DNA from: Stentor coeruleus
Taxonomy: Eukaryota; Ciliophora; Heterotrichea; Heterotrichida; Stentoridae
Reading direction: 5' to 3'
DNA: 64,000 nucleotides
Assembly (NCBI GenBank): GCA_001970955.1
Contig: MPUH01000154.1
Coordinates: 29,424 to 93,423, forward strand
Numbering within the stretch: the first letter of the stretch is position 1; every line of letters begins with the position of its first letter. Both the position numbers and the translations under genes were made by a program. The notes beneath the pieces were generated by a model. It saw only the letters and a program-made list of their open reading frames with translations. It searched no databases and had not been told where the DNA came from. Below are positions 50,455 through 61,722 of the stretch, one piece after another.

Positions 50455-53400
50455 ATGCAAGAACTGATTTTTGATGTCGATCTTGAAAATGAGGAGAAAT
50501 GCTTAGAAGCTGGCAAGATTATCATCAACGAGAATCTATCTTTAAAAAATATTATTTCTAAGTTCGCGAATAGGCAAATCAATGTCAATTCAGCTAATGA
50601 AAAAGAGTTCCTTTTGAAACAAGTTATAAGGTTTCTCAAAGGTATCTTAAAGCATTCATTATCTTTACCAAGGCAAAGTTTAAATAAAAGCAATTCTGAG
50701 GATGAAGTTAAAGTCGAAGAAGTTAAAAAATGCTTTGAAGAAAGGGAAATGCAGACAGAAATTGAAGAAGTAAATAATGAGGAACTTGAAAAAAAAGCTG
50801 AAAAGCTTGAAAAGTTAGAAAAACACAATAAAGAACTAGAGTTAATCAATGCAAACTTATCAAATGAACTACAAAAACTAAAATTATCCATAGAAAACAC
50901 AGAAGAACTTAAAAGTAAAATCCTACAACTAACTCAAGACATCGCTGACTTAGAGCCTAAATTTATGATGAAAGCACACAAAAGGGAACTTGAATTAAAT
51001 ACCGAAGTTTATGACAACACTCTCAATAAAGTTTCAGTATGGCAAAAAGCTGCAGTAAAAATCCAAGCTGCATGGAAAGGTAAAAAAACTCGTAAAGCCT
51101 ATTTTTCTCTAATAAAAGAACATGCTGAAGCCCTAAAAAACTATGGGAAAATCCCTGAGCGTGAATTTTTAATAAAAATAAGTAAAGTGCTTAAAGCTCA
51201 ACGATTAACATTTGAAGACTGTTTTCGAGCTGCAGATTCTAACACAAGAGGTCTTGTGACAAATGAAAGCTTTATCCGTTTTATATCAAAACTCAATCTT
51301 AACATAAATCAATATCAACTTACTAGGCTTATAACAATTCTCGATGAAGACCTGTCAGGAAAATTAGAAAGTCAAGAGTTTTACGAAACCCTCGCAGCAT
51401 ATAACCTTTTATCCGACAAATCAAAAGCTCAAAGTTATTCACAAAAAGTAGCAAATAAATTTCAAAACATATTAAAAGATCGACAATTAGACCCAACAGC
51501 TTTATTTAATGCATGCGACAAAAACCAAGATGGGGTGATATCTTTAATAGAACTAAGATCTTTAGCTCAATCAATTGGTATGAAAAAAAGAGAAGCTATA
51601 GCTTTAATGGATATTTTAGATACAGACCAAAGTGGAACATTAAAAAAAGATGAGTTTTTAAGACAGACTTCAAATGATATGGGTTTATTTAAAATCGAAA
51701 ATTTATCATCAACATCTGCTATGAGACCAAATAGTTTAGAAAGTATTATAAAAAACATAGAAGCTACAGGGGTACCACTTTCTAAAGCTTTTGATATAAT
51801 AAATTTCCCAAGTTCAGGTAAAGTTCAAGTTATTTATATAGAAAGCATATTTAAAAAACTATTCCCTAATATTTCTATTGATGATATAAAATTTGTACTT
51901 AATGCTATAGATATAACAAAATCTGGGAATATTTATTATAAAGATCTTATTGAATTCCTACACAAATACTCAGACCCAACATTATTTTCTTTACCTCAAT
52001 GTTATGGACATATATCAACAGTATTATCTAAACTTAATCGTCCTTTGAAAAACATTTTATCAGAAAAAGGGTTTAGTACAATACTTGATATAAATTCTTT
52101 TATTAAATTATCGACTAGTACTTTTGCTATAACAGAACAACAAAGTATTCAGGTTTTTAATGATATAAGCAAATATACAGGAAAAGTTACATTAGAAGAT
52201 CTTGAAAGGAGGTTTAGGAAAAATGATATTGAAAAAGGAGATGAGTCACCAAGAAGTAAAGATCAAAATGTAGTTAAAGATGTTATTGGGTTTTTTGATA
52301 AATGTAATTTGAAAATTGATTATATTTTTAGATGTGCTGATAAAGAAAATGATGGGAAAGTTAGTGCGAATGAGTTCCTTTTAGCGCTTAATAAACTGGT
52401 TCCTAATATGAATGAAAGATTATTAAAGGATTTTGCTGGGGTGTTACCTTTGGAAATTACTATGAGAGATTTGGAGATTTTATTACCAAAAAGTGCGAAT
52501 GTTCAATTTGATCAGTTTGGTATGACTGAAGATGAGGTATATTGGATATTGATTATGTATGGGGCTATTGGAAGATTAGGTACCAGTCCTGAAGTGATAT
52601 TCCATGACGCAGACAAAAATTCTGATGGGAAAATTTTGATTGAAGAGTTTAAAAATGCTGTAAAAAAATGTATACCTGGAAGTTTATTAACATATACAGA
52701 TATTTGTATGATTTTCAAAGCATTTGATAAAGACAATAATGGGTTTATCGATTTAGGGGAATTTGTGAGGAAATTAGCAGAAAGTCAAAAATCAATGTTT
52801 TACGATAAAGTTATTGAAAAAGTTGCGGCAGAAAAAAACAATTATGAAGTTTTCAGAATCACAGTTAAAAGTTTAAAAACAGACTCGGATTTCCCTATCC
52901 CTCCACTTCCTTTAAAGCATATTTCTAAAAAAAAAGAGTATCAAGAAACTTTTGAAAATTTGGCTTCTTATATACAACCTAATATAAAAACACATGAGTA
53001 TTTGTTACAATTTAAACTTAGATTGAGTTCAATAATAACAGCAAGGTCAATAATGAGAGTTTTTAATTTAACATATTACCAAGCTGAAGAAATTTTTAGA
53101 AGTTTAGACTTACATAATAAAGGTATTACATATTGCTTTGTATTATGTACTGTATTAGACTCTTATAGAACACAAATGAATTTATTACCTATGCCTCATA
53201 ACCCATCAGCTGATAGTAATAATATATCTTTGATAAAAAAATGCTTGATGGCATGTAAAAATAATCCTGTATTTACGTTTCTACCTCCTTTAGACCTACC
53301 TTTAAACTGGGAAAATATCCAAGCTTTAAATTTAGAACAACATGAAGTTTTTTTACTCAAAGCTGCATTTCCTAAATCACCTTATTATTATCATTTAGCA

Positions 53401-56217
53401 ACTACTCTTTTAAATTGTAGTGTTGGGCTTATATTATGTCCAATAGAAATACTACATAATATAATCCAAATAAATAATATTTATATACAAGCTGGGGAGT
53501 ATTTTGAAAGGTATTCAATTCATCCAAGTGATTGTTTGAATAAAAGTGTTTTTATAGACAAAATGATGAGTATTTTTTCGATATCTTCTGTTGAAGCTGA
53601 TAGTCTTTATTTAAAATGCTATGGGACTAAGAAAAAAGGATTTATTTGGGATTTTTTTACTTTTTTTGATCAGGTGATGTGCATGTATAGCAATGGAGAA
53701 CTTTTGCATAATATGGGAAAACTTCCTTTTAATGGGGAAACAAATTTGAGTCTGATTGTAAAAGAGTTTTATTCAATGCTGGCAGGGTTTTTAGATAAAC
53801 CTATGGCGAGATATGGATTGAATATGCTTGGGAATTATACGGAAAATGAGTTTTGTGATGCTTTTAATGGGTTTTCTGTTAGTAATCAAGAAACTTTGAC
53901 GTATCTCAGCTTGATGAAAATGAATAAAAATAACAAAATAAGATGCTATCATTTGGTTTGTGTGGTTAATTCGTATAGAACTGTTGAAAATCCATTAGAA
54001 GTGCCATTGAATTTAGGGTTTGTGGTTGAGTCTATTGGGCTTAATATGAACGGGATTAGTTTTATTAAGGTTAAAAACTATAGACTTAGTGATACTTTGC
54101 TTGAAAATGATGTTAAAAATTTGTTCCCGAATATTGAGAAAAGTATTATATCTAGCTTTTTTAATTTCATAGACTTTTTCGGGAGAGGATTCGTTTTTGC
54201 TCATCAAATAGCTACTTTAGTGGATTTGGCTTATAAATCAAAAAATGATATTTTTGAATTTCCATTTTGTGGGAATTCTAAAGCTAGAGAAAATATTAAG
54301 AAGCTGTTTTCGCAGAATTCTAGACATTTAGATGTTTATAAGAAAGATGCAATTACATATTATATGAGTAATAAAATTATTCCTGAAGATTTAATTGACT
54401 ACCCAAGATTTTTAAAAGCTTTTTCTTATGAACTTACTGATACAGAAGCAAAGGCAGTATTTTCTTGTATTGATATAACAAAAGATGGGAAAATCAAAAC
54501 ATATCATTATATTAGTTGTGTTGAAAGCTACTGTAGAAATACTTCAAATTTGAATAACTCAATTTCTCTATCTCCTTTACAGAATATATACCAACTTGTC
54601 CTAGAAATCCCCGATAGTATGTCCACAATAGAATACTTCATCGATATCCCATATTACACTTTAATAACCACTTCATTTTTCAACAAATATCTTATAAAAA
54701 ACTTTTCCCTTCCAATCGACACAATCGAAGTTCTCATAAACCAAATAACCCAAAACCAAAAAGATACTTTTTTCTTTTACCAATTCCTCTCAATTATCGA
54801 CATTTACCGTAATTGTATAGAAAACCAGACAATCAAAAGAGAACCGATTATGCTTCCTTACAAACACAAAGAAAAAAATATCCAACTCGATTTATTACTA
54901 ACTAAATTTTCTGAGATTCTAGACTTAGCAAATAGAGGTTCATGTGATTATTTTTGGACTAAAGGTATCGACCCAACAGAAGAAATTTCAATACAAGAAT
55001 TCTTTGTCTCTATGGTCGATATGAACAAACAACAATGTGGGCTGATATTTTCAGAAATCGATATAAGGAAAGTGGGTAAAGTTTTCTTATATCATTTATT
55101 AGCAGTAATTGAAAGTTATAGAAAAATGACTATAGAAAATTTTAATAAACCAGTTGTCGCTAAGAAAAACATTGGAAAACAAGAAGTCCAAAGTTTGATT
55201 GAAACTCCTTTACAAGAAGCTTTAAATAAACTTGGTAGATATTTCGCTGGGGATAATCCGAAAAAACGCCCTTTGACTGCGAATGAAATTTTCAGTTCAA
55301 TGGATGTTAATAATGATGGCTCAGTGTCTATGAATGAATTTTTAGATTGTATGAATTTGTTACCTTTAAATTTAACCCAAAACCAGATATATTTACTATT
55401 AAAACAAGTGGATTTAAATAATGATGGGTTTATAGACTACAAAGAATTCACAAATTTTATATTGGAATATTTGAAAAAACCTAATCTTTGTACCTTGCCA
55501 AGTGTTATTATTGAGAAACCTCAGGCTAAAGAAGTTAAAGGGCTTAATAAGAATTGGAAATTTAAAGAAAATACTCTTGAAGATGCTGTGTTGAAAATAA
55601 AAATGTATATTGAAAATAACAAAACTTCAACTTCGGCTATTGAGATTGTATTTGGGAAAATTGATTATATGAAAAGTATGATTATGACTCATAATGAAAT
55701 GATTTTAGCTTTGGATAGGTTAAGACTTGGATTGAGTGATAAACAAAAGGAAGAGTTAATTATGTTGGTTGATAAGAATAAAAATGATGAGATTAAATAT
55801 CAGATTTTTATTGACTTTTTGTATAGGTATAGTTTTGAAGAAGTTCCAGAAGATTATATGAAAAAATATGAAGATATTATAGGAAAGCTTAATGAAATAG
55901 AGGAAAATGCTGAAAGTTTAAAGAGTTTTGTTGAAGATGATACTGAGCAAAAGAAAGATGAGGAGGAAGGAAAAGATAGAAAAAAGAATGAAAAAATTGC
56001 GGATAGTAAGAAAGATAAAAAAAAAGATAAAGGGGGAAATGTTCAAGAAGATAAGAAGAAGGATAAAAGTAAAAATAAACAAGATAAGAGGAAAGAAAAA
56101 ATAGAAGAAGAAAAGGGAAAAGAAGAAAAGGTAAAGGGAAAAGATAAAGAAGGAGATGCAAACAAAAGAAAATCAAAGATAATAGATGAAGATAAGGGCA
56201 AAAAGAAGAAGAAATAG
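50455..56217 (+). CDS. Giant multi-EF-hand IQ protein, 1920 aa
   Basis: Encodes 1920 residues. Residues about 1-75 are a small helical region, 85-170 a coiled coil (ELEKKAEKLEKLEKHNKELE) and about 200-220 an IQ motif (AAVKIQAAWKGKKTRKAYFS). From 230 to 1800 runs a long array of EF-hand pairs. Good calcium loops include DEDLSGKLESQE (297), DKNQDGVISLIE (356), DTDQSGTLKKDE (390), DKENDGKVSANE (about 630), DKNSDGKILIEE (720), DKDNNGFIDLGE (758), DVNNDGSVSMNE (1617) and DLNNDGFIDYKE (1653). Between these, from about 890 to 1560, many degenerate units recur. The last 105 residues are a Lys/Glu-rich tail. No membrane segment or enzyme domain. Likely a Ca2+-responsive structural or scaffold protein, possibly with calmodulin or centrin at the IQ motif; the cellular site is unknown. 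Confidence 0.88.
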   Translation: MQELIFDVDLENEEKCLEAGKIIINENLSLKNIISKFANRQINVNSANEKEFLLKQVIRFLKGILKHSLSLPRQSLNKSNSEDEVKVEEVKKCFEEREMQTEIEEVNNEELEKKAEKLEKLEKHNKELELINANLSNELQKLKLSIENTEELKSKILQLTQDIADLEPKFMMKAHKRELELNTEVYDNTLNKVSVWQKAAVKIQAAWKGKKTRKAYFSLIKEHAEALKNYGKIPEREFLIKISKVLKAQRLTFEDCFRAADSNTRGLVTNESFIRFISKLNLNINQYQLTRLITILDEDLSGKLESQEFYETLAAYNLLSDKSKAQSYSQKVANKFQNILKDRQLDPTALFNACDKNQDGVISLIELRSLAQSIGMKKREAIALMDILDTDQSGTLKKDEFLRQTSNDMGLFKIENLSSTSAMRPNSLESIIKNIEATGVPLSKAFDIINFPSSGKVQVIYIESIFKKLFPNISIDDIKFVLNAIDITKSGNIYYKDLIEFLHKYSDPTLFSLPQCYGHISTVLSKLNRPLKNILSEKGFSTILDINSFIKLSTSTFAITEQQSIQVFNDISKYTGKVTLEDLERRFRKNDIEKGDESPRSKDQNVVKDVIGFFDKCNLKIDYIFRCADKENDGKVSANEFLLALNKLVPNMNERLLKDFAGVLPLEITMRDLEILLPKSANVQFDQFGMTEDEVYWILIMYGAIGRLGTSPEVIFHDADKNSDGKILIEEFKNAVKKCIPGSLLTYTDICMIFKAFDKDNNGFIDLGEFVRKLAESQKSMFYDKVIEKVAAEKNNYEVFRITVKSLKTDSDFPIPPLPLKHISKKKEYQETFENLASYIQPNIKTHEYLLQFKLRLSSIITARSIMRVFNLTYYQAEEIFRSLDLHNKGITYCFVLCTVLDSYRTQMNLLPMPHNPSADSNNISLIKKCLMACKNNPVFTFLPPLDLPLNWENIQALNLEQHEVFLLKAAFPKSPYYYHLATTLLNCSVGLILCPIEILHNIIQINNIYIQAGEYFERYSIHPSDCLNKSVFIDKMMSIFSISSVEADSLYLKCYGTKKKGFIWDFFTFFDQVMCMYSNGELLHNMGKLPFNGETNLSLIVKEFYSMLAGFLDKPMARYGLNMLGNYTENEFCDAFNGFSVSNQETLTYLSLMKMNKNNKIRCYHLVCVVNSYRTVENPLEVPLNLGFVVESIGLNMNGISFIKVKNYRLSDTLLENDVKNLFPNIEKSIISSFFNFIDFFGRGFVFAHQIATLVDLAYKSKNDIFEFPFCGNSKARENIKKLFSQNSRHLDVYKKDAITYYMSNKIIPEDLIDYPRFLKAFSYELTDTEAKAVFSCIDITKDGKIKTYHYISCVESYCRNTSNLNNSISLSPLQNIYQLVLEIPDSMSTIEYFIDIPYYTLITTSFFNKYLIKNFSLPIDTIEVLINQITQNQKDTFFFYQFLSIIDIYRNCIENQTIKREPIMLPYKHKEKNIQLDLLLTKFSEILDLANRGSCDYFWTKGIDPTEEISIQEFFVSMVDMNKQQCGLIFSEIDIRKVGKVFLYHLLAVIESYRKMTIENFNKPVVAKKNIGKQEVQSLIETPLQEALNKLGRYFAGDNPKKRPLTANEIFSSMDVNNDGSVSMNEFLDCMNLLPLNLTQNQIYLLLKQVDLNNDGFIDYKEFTNFILEYLKKPNLCTLPSVIIEKPQAKEVKGLNKNWKFKENTLEDAVLKIKMYIENNKTSTSAIEIVFGKIDYMKSMIMTHNEMILALDRLRLGLSDKQKEELIMLVDKNKNDEIKYQIFIDFLYRYSFEEVPEDYMKKYEDIIGKLNEIEENAESLKSFVEDDTEQKKDEEEGKDRKKNEKIADSKKDKKKDKGGNVQEDKKKDKSKNKQDKRKEKIEEEKGKEEKVKGKDKEGDANKRKSKIIDEDKGKKKKK

Positions 56218-56779
56218 CCTTTTTGATTTTAACTATTAATCTATTTATTATACAATAATGTTTAAAAATATCTATTAATGTCTGATCATCTTGCTTATAT
56301 TATTTCTAACAACCCGTGGTTTAAATATAATTGTTCATACAAGTCTCACTAATACTTAAAACATCAAAATTTCCTATAGTAAACACTTAAGAATTTTTTA
56401 CTCTGCTATCGGTATACTTTTTCTTAAGGCATTTAAATAAAATTCATATCCCTCTAATTTTCCATGGAATTTTGAAATTGTTTCCTCTTAGTTACTCTTT
56501 ATGTTTTCATATAATAAATAAAATTCATATCCTTCTAATTTTCCATGGAATTTCGAAATCATTTCCTCTTACTCTTTATGTTTTCATATAATAAATAATA
56601 AGATTCGTATATATCTTCGTCAAATCTTGCAAAACCAACAAAAACCTAAATTATCCTATATAAAAATCTGTTATTTGGCAATTCTATCGAACTTAAATCA
56701 ATTAACAAAACCTGATTGCATTATAGAGAAAGCAATTAGCTTGAAGAAAAAGATTTAAAATGTTAATAGTTTAGATATA
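56218..56779. promoter_or_regulatory. Intergenic region upstream of CK1-like kinase
   Basis: 562 bp containing an imperfect 81-bp tandem duplication (56435-56597). The remainder is AT-rich. No other feature was recognised. Confidence 0.35.
56435..56597. repeat. 81-bp imperfect tandem duplication
   Basis: A unit with AATTCATATCC and TTTTCCATGGAATTT is repeated with an 81-bp offset. The second copy has several substitutions and a small deletion (TTAGTTACTC against TTACTC). There is no N between copies, so it may be a true duplication. Each copy has a TCCATGGA palindrome. Confidence 0.75.
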
Positions 56780-57772
56780 ATGTTTAGAATTGAAATATGT
56801 GGTGGGGATTACAAGTTCCTCAAGATTATAGGAAAGGGAGGATTCGGCAAAGTTTATGAAGTTGAAGATGTACTGGGGATAAGGGCAGCTGTTAAAGTGG
56901 TAAAAGATGAAAAATTAGCCAGAAACGAATATAAAATCTTACAAATATTAGAAGGAGTAAAAGGAGTTCCTAGAGTTTTTAGATTTTATGATAAGGAAAC
57001 TTCTTTTGCCTTGTCAATGGAGCTTGGTGGGTTGTGCATAATCGACCCTGAATCAGGAATTGATTTTAAAAACATATATGTTTTGGCAGATTTTGCTTGG
57101 AAAAGTATAGAGATCTTGAAGAATATACATAGAAGGGGAATAGTACATAATGATATTAAGCCTCATCAGTTTTTAATATCAGAAAACAGAAAGATTTTTT
57201 TGGTTGACTTTGGGTTTTCTCGAAGGTTTAAAAACGGGAAATTCCATAAGGAGTTAAAAGTCCTCGACAAAAAACAAGGAAATTTTTTATTTGCTTCAAA
57301 AAATTGCCATAAAGGCTACTCATTAAGTCGAAGAGATGATTTGATTTCCTTAGGATACATGCTAATTTATTTATATAAAGGCGCTCTTCCTTGGGAAAGC
57401 TGTGGAAACATAAATAATCCAGCTGATAAATGGGACAAGGCATATGGTATAAAAAAAATGAAAAGTGTAGCGTCATTATGCAAAGGTATGCCTAGTGAGT
57501 TTTCTAAATTTCTTGAATATTCAATTAGCTTGGAATACTCAAAAAAACCAGATTATAGGTATCTTATTAGTATTTTTAAAGACTTATCAGCATTGTTTTC
57601 AAGTAAAAGTAACACTAATAGTACAAATGCGAGCAGTAGTTCTTTTTCAACAAAAGATATTGGTCTTACTCAGACATATTTTCAACTTGCTGAGACAGAA
57701 GTAATTGATGCTCCAGAATTTAAATTACGAGTTCAGGTAGATATAGAAAACCCTGTCAGTATTATGCTTTAA
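56780..57772 (+). CDS. CK1-like protein kinase with altered catalytic loop
   Basis: Encodes 330 residues. The kinase domain fills about 10-275. Glycine loop IGKGGFGKVYEV and AVKVVKDEK are intact. The catalytic loop reads RRGIVHNDIKPHQFLI. Most CK1 kinases have HRDxKPDNFLM, so here Arg of HRD is Asn and the Mg-binding Asn is Gln. The DFG (LVDFGFSRRF) is kept. Later text FASKNCHKGYSLSRRDDLIS and YMLIYLYKGALPWES is characteristic of the CK1 group. The C-terminal 55 residues are Ser/Thr/Asn-rich (SSKSNTNSTNASSSSFS). Activity may be reduced or altered. It could be a CK1-group pseudokinase; the lysines and DFG argue for partial function. Confidence 0.85.
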   Translation: MFRIEICGGDYKFLKIIGKGGFGKVYEVEDVLGIRAAVKVVKDEKLARNEYKILQILEGVKGVPRVFRFYDKETSFALSMELGGLCIIDPESGIDFKNIYVLADFAWKSIEILKNIHRRGIVHNDIKPHQFLISENRKIFLVDFGFSRRFKNGKFHKELKVLDKKQGNFLFASKNCHKGYSLSRRDDLISLGYMLIYLYKGALPWESCGNINNPADKWDKAYGIKKMKSVASLCKGMPSEFSKFLEYSISLEYSKKPDYRYLISIFKDLSALFSSKSNTNSTNASSSSFSTKDIGLTQTYFQLAETEVIDAPEFKLRVQVDIENPVSIML

Positions 57773-59776
57773 TCTATGGTATTTATTAATATTAACTTTT
57801 CTAACAGATCTTGTAAAAAGAAAAACTCTTCAGAATATGTTTTGAATTGTAATATGTTATAGAATAATTATAAACATGTTGTAAATAATACCCTAGTTTT
57901 TGTTTTTTTTTGCATGTAGGATATGATAGTGGATATTTTGAATATAAATACAAACTTTTTAGTTTTCGAACATGGAAATTAAAAACTCCAGCATTTTGTC
58001 TAGCTTTTTATTTGTATTATAATATAAAAATTGCTTATTTTATGATATGCTTATTGCCAGTTTATATACAAAAAGAGTATTTAAGTTTATTTGTCTTAAG
58101 AACTCATGGTTTACTTAATTTTTAAATAAGACTTAAAAATTAATTTAGGCTATAAAAAGTTACTATTAAAGACTTACTTATAACAATTTGTTATAAAAAG
58201 CTTATTTATTTTAAATATATACATTTTGAACTTAGTACTAATATCGCTTTATAAATATATTTCTTATGTTTACTAGAAATTATTATGGGGACATATGAAG
58301 ATTGAAATTAGTTATAGAAAATATTATTTACGTTAGAGATCAAGCAATAAGATTATAAATTATAAATTTTTATAATTCATAAGAAGCTTATAATACTTAG
58401 CAGTTTTTAAGTTTTGGAATTATTCCGAAATTCAAAACTTTTATAGTCGATTTTCGAATATTATTTAAATTACGTAGTTTCATATGATATTCAAAGTTAT
58501 TACTTTGTATTATATGTTTTTTAAATAAGGTTTTATAAGACAGGGTTAAATATTTCTTGATGTTTTTGTAAATTTCAAGTAAGATACTATATACTCCAGC
58601 ACAGTAAGGACTTTTAAAAAAAAAAAAATTCAATAACTTATTCTTATATCAATTTATACACTTATTTATAATTTGTATTATATCAAATTTATTATAAATC
58701 CTATATAATTATCCTTAATGAATACAGCATTAAAATTTATAGTATTTGTATTCAATGCCTCATCTTAAAAAAGAAAAAAATATTTTTTTGGATTCTCGGC
58801 TTTTGAGGTTGTTATGCTCTTAGATATATCATTTTCAGGTTTGATAGTAAGTGATATTTGTTATAGATATCAATAATTTTCGAAATATTCTAACTTTATT
58901 CTTTAAAAACTTCAGCCTTTTTTACATATATTTTGTTATGGGCAAATATATGTAGATTGTTTGAAAATTATGCTTTAAGATTTAAATGTTTTTAAATAAA
59001 CTTTATAAAATACTTGATTATGTTTTATTCTTAAGCAAAATAAGTATGGTATCATACTTAAATTCATAGGGTTGATTCTTCTATTTTGATTATTTTTAGA
59101 AATATGAGCTAGAAAACATATTTTATAAAGTTTATTGAAAGATAAAGGATTTAATAAGCTTATGGAGTGTTTATAATTTTAAAGATTTTGGAGTAGATAA
59201 ACATTGGTAGTTAGTTTTATAGCTTAAGTTTTCATGCGTAATAAGTGTGGTTTTGTATTTGTGCAGGTAAAATAGTTTTGGAAATCTGCGAAACTTTATG
59301 ATGTTTAAAAAAAATTGCAAGAAAGCTAATTAAACTTTAGTAATTAAAAGGTTTTAAATGAACTAGAATTTATATTAAAAGAATACTTTCCACCTGGCTG
59401 GTTTATAAATAAATATAAAAAACAAGATAATATAATAACTATTTTTAAAACGAAGTTATATATATATTTTATAAATTATTGAAAATATTTCTCTTATAAT
59501 CAAACATACTCTAAACTAATTCTAGTTGCAACTTTCAAATTCGATGCTACAACAATTCACAAACACACAAATTTTGTACTTTTTTTCACATATTTTTATG
59601 TTATAAATTTCATCATCATTAAGAAATTCTACACTCAAAAATAAGGCAAATAAATACAAAAATCATCCTAATCAAACTTAAACATAATTTTAACAATCAC
59701 AATAAATTCAATCCAAAATACCATAAAAAATCTAAACTTGTATACAAAAAAAAAATTATTTCCTCTATATAAAATA
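57773..59776. other. 2-kb AT-rich intergenic region
   Basis: No supported gene. An ATG frame at 57910-58125 (71 codons) has aromatic-rich text without any motif and looks like chance in AT-rich DNA. The last 250 bp before the next gene become C-rich and G-poor. No RNA gene or transposon was recognised. Confidence 0.4.
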
Positions 59777-60694
59777 ATGGAAAATTCAAACCTATTTGCC
59801 AAGAAACCCAAAACAATCATATTATTTTTTTCAATGCTTATTTTCCTAAGACTCCTTCCACTAACCTTTTCATTTTGGCTTTTTCAAGGATCTGGACCGA
59901 AGAAATGGTATGGAAACCTAACCAAAATATACAATTCAAAAGGTATAATTCCCGAAAAAGACTACCCTTCATTATCTAAATACTACTGCGACATGAGCTT
60001 AAACTACAATAAAAATTCAACAACAAAAGATAATCTTTTTACACCAGATGAAACAGAAATGTTATGTATACAATTTGATCAACTAAATTCTGGTCTTCAA
60101 GCATTTTTAGCATTTAATATAGTCGCTATTATCATATTAATAGCATTTTGTTTAGTTTATATCATAGGTTTTGTTTATTATAAAAAACCTTTACTGTTTT
60201 GTTTACAAATTATTTCTGTATGTGGAGGTTTGATTGAAATTACTGGTTTAGGTATTTTAGAAGCTGTTCTTGGACCGAGTTATATTGGAGATTGTAGTGA
60301 GATTGGAGGGGATTTTAAGAATGGGAATTATATAAACGCAGCAAGTATTTGTATTGGGACTGGGGGTTTTTTCCATCTTTGTATGTCGGTGATTGTTACG
60401 GCAACATATACGATTTTTTGTGTTTTTTGGAAAAGACTTGAACCTAAGAGAATTATTGATGTTGTTAAAGTTGCTGATGAATTTATTAGCAGAGATATAA
60501 ATCTACATGTAAAAGATCGTAATTTGAATAACAATGATAGGGTGTATGAAGAGCCACCTTTAAGAAATGATATCCTTCCTGAAGAAAACAATTTGGATAG
60601 CTCAAGGAGAATTGAAGATAGCATTCAACCTTTTACTTTAGGAAGAGAGTCTGTTAGAATTAACGAAACCTCAAATATGCTAAATAATCATTAA
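59777..60694 (+). CDS. Four-transmembrane protein of unknown family
   Basis: Encodes 305 residues from the ATG at 59777; the frame is open upstream to a TTG. Four hydrophobic helices are clear: about 12-35 (IILFFSMLIFLRLLPLTFSF), 112-134 (FLAFNIVAIIILIAFCLVYI), 140-162 (LLFCLQIISVCGGLIEIT) and 190-220 (GFFHLCMSVIVTATYTIFCV). The large first loop carries Cys and N-glycosylation-type sites (NLTKIY, NKNSTT). The second loop contains SYIGDCSEIGG. This layout resembles tetraspan (claudin/tetraspanin-like) proteins, but I see no CCG signature. The C-terminal 85 residues are polar and would be cytosolic. Family not recognised. Confidence 0.72.
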   Translation: MENSNLFAKKPKTIILFFSMLIFLRLLPLTFSFWLFQGSGPKKWYGNLTKIYNSKGIIPEKDYPSLSKYYCDMSLNYNKNSTTKDNLFTPDETEMLCIQFDQLNSGLQAFLAFNIVAIIILIAFCLVYIIGFVYYKKPLLFCLQIISVCGGLIEITGLGILEAVLGPSYIGDCSEIGGDFKNGNYINAASICIGTGGFFHLCMSVIVTATYTIFCVFWKRLEPKRIIDVVKVADEFISRDINLHVKDRNLNNNDRVYEEPPLRNDILPEENNLDSSRRIEDSIQPFTLGRESVRINETSNMLNNH

Positions 60695-61722
60695 AAACTT
60701 AGATAATATAGCAAAACTGTTATTTCATATAAAAATTCTTAGTTTATATAAGTTTTTAATGTATAAGTATAAGTTTATTTATGTTTTAAAGAAAATTTAT
60801 TAGATTTTGAAAAACTGGTGAAATAAGCTAGAAGACAATTTCGCATATAACCATTTTCTTAATATTTTTTTAAGAAGATAATTTTATCGCTAATATCTAA
60901 GAAGTTTTGATTTGGTAAGAAAGAAAGGATGTTTATGGGTAGAAAATTATTAATTGTTGGCAATGGATTTTTTATATGGTAATATTAAGATAAATCCTGT
61001 GATAAACTTTTTAGAGTGATAAGATTATATGCTAAGCTATTATCTAATTTATTTATGTTTTCTAGATATAAATAAACTATAGAGTGTTAATAGGATGATT
61101 AGGAAAAGTAATTAATTTAAGCATTGAAATCTATGATATTTTATATAACTTTCAGATTTTCTTGCAAATTTTGAATGCTTTCTTATATTCATAAAATATT
61201 TTCTATGAATTTTATAGTTTCTTTAGGTATACTAAATCCTATCTTTAATTTGTCTCAGTCTTTATCTTCCAGTCCAAAAAACTTCCCACCACACTCATCT
61301 TCATTCCTACCATCTCCATCTACAGACTCCATCAGGAAAACCTTCCCTCAATCGTCCTTATCTCTAACAACTCCAATAAATTCCCTTCAAAGCCCCTAAT
61401 TCCAACTCCTTCCTCTCCTTCTTCCTCTCACCCCTCCTCTCAGGATCATTTTTTTAGACCTTTTCTAAACACATAAAATTACTAATTCAACTAAAAATTA
61501 TAAAAGCCTTAACACCTTTCAGCAAATCACTGCAAAAATCAAGTTAACCTACGAAATCATAAAAAAACCTTTAAAAAATCATCTCATCACACAAAACTCT
61601 CTCCATATTCTAAAAAACCTCAAAATTTCATCTCATTTTAATCTTGAATCCTACAAAGTTTATGTCAAAGTAGTCCATACTAGCCCTTTACTAGTAAAAA
61701 AATTTAAATTCATCTAACTTAA
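60695..61722. other. Intergenic region
   Basis: 1 kb. The first 450 bp are AT-rich. From about 61260 to 61660 the plus strand is C-rich and nearly G-free, including a frame at 61175-61399 rich in Ser and Pro that I do not accept as a gene. A 12-bp palindrome TTTACTAGTAAA sits at 61687-61698, 25 bp before the next start. Confidence 0.4.

Noticed and set aside
57910-58125. 71-codon ATG frame, aromatic-rich
   Set aside because: No motif, no codon pattern like neighbours, embedded in very AT-rich DNA.
61175-61399. 74-codon Ser/Pro-rich frame
   Set aside because: It follows from the C-rich, G-poor composition of a region upstream of a gene; such DNA contains few stops by chance.
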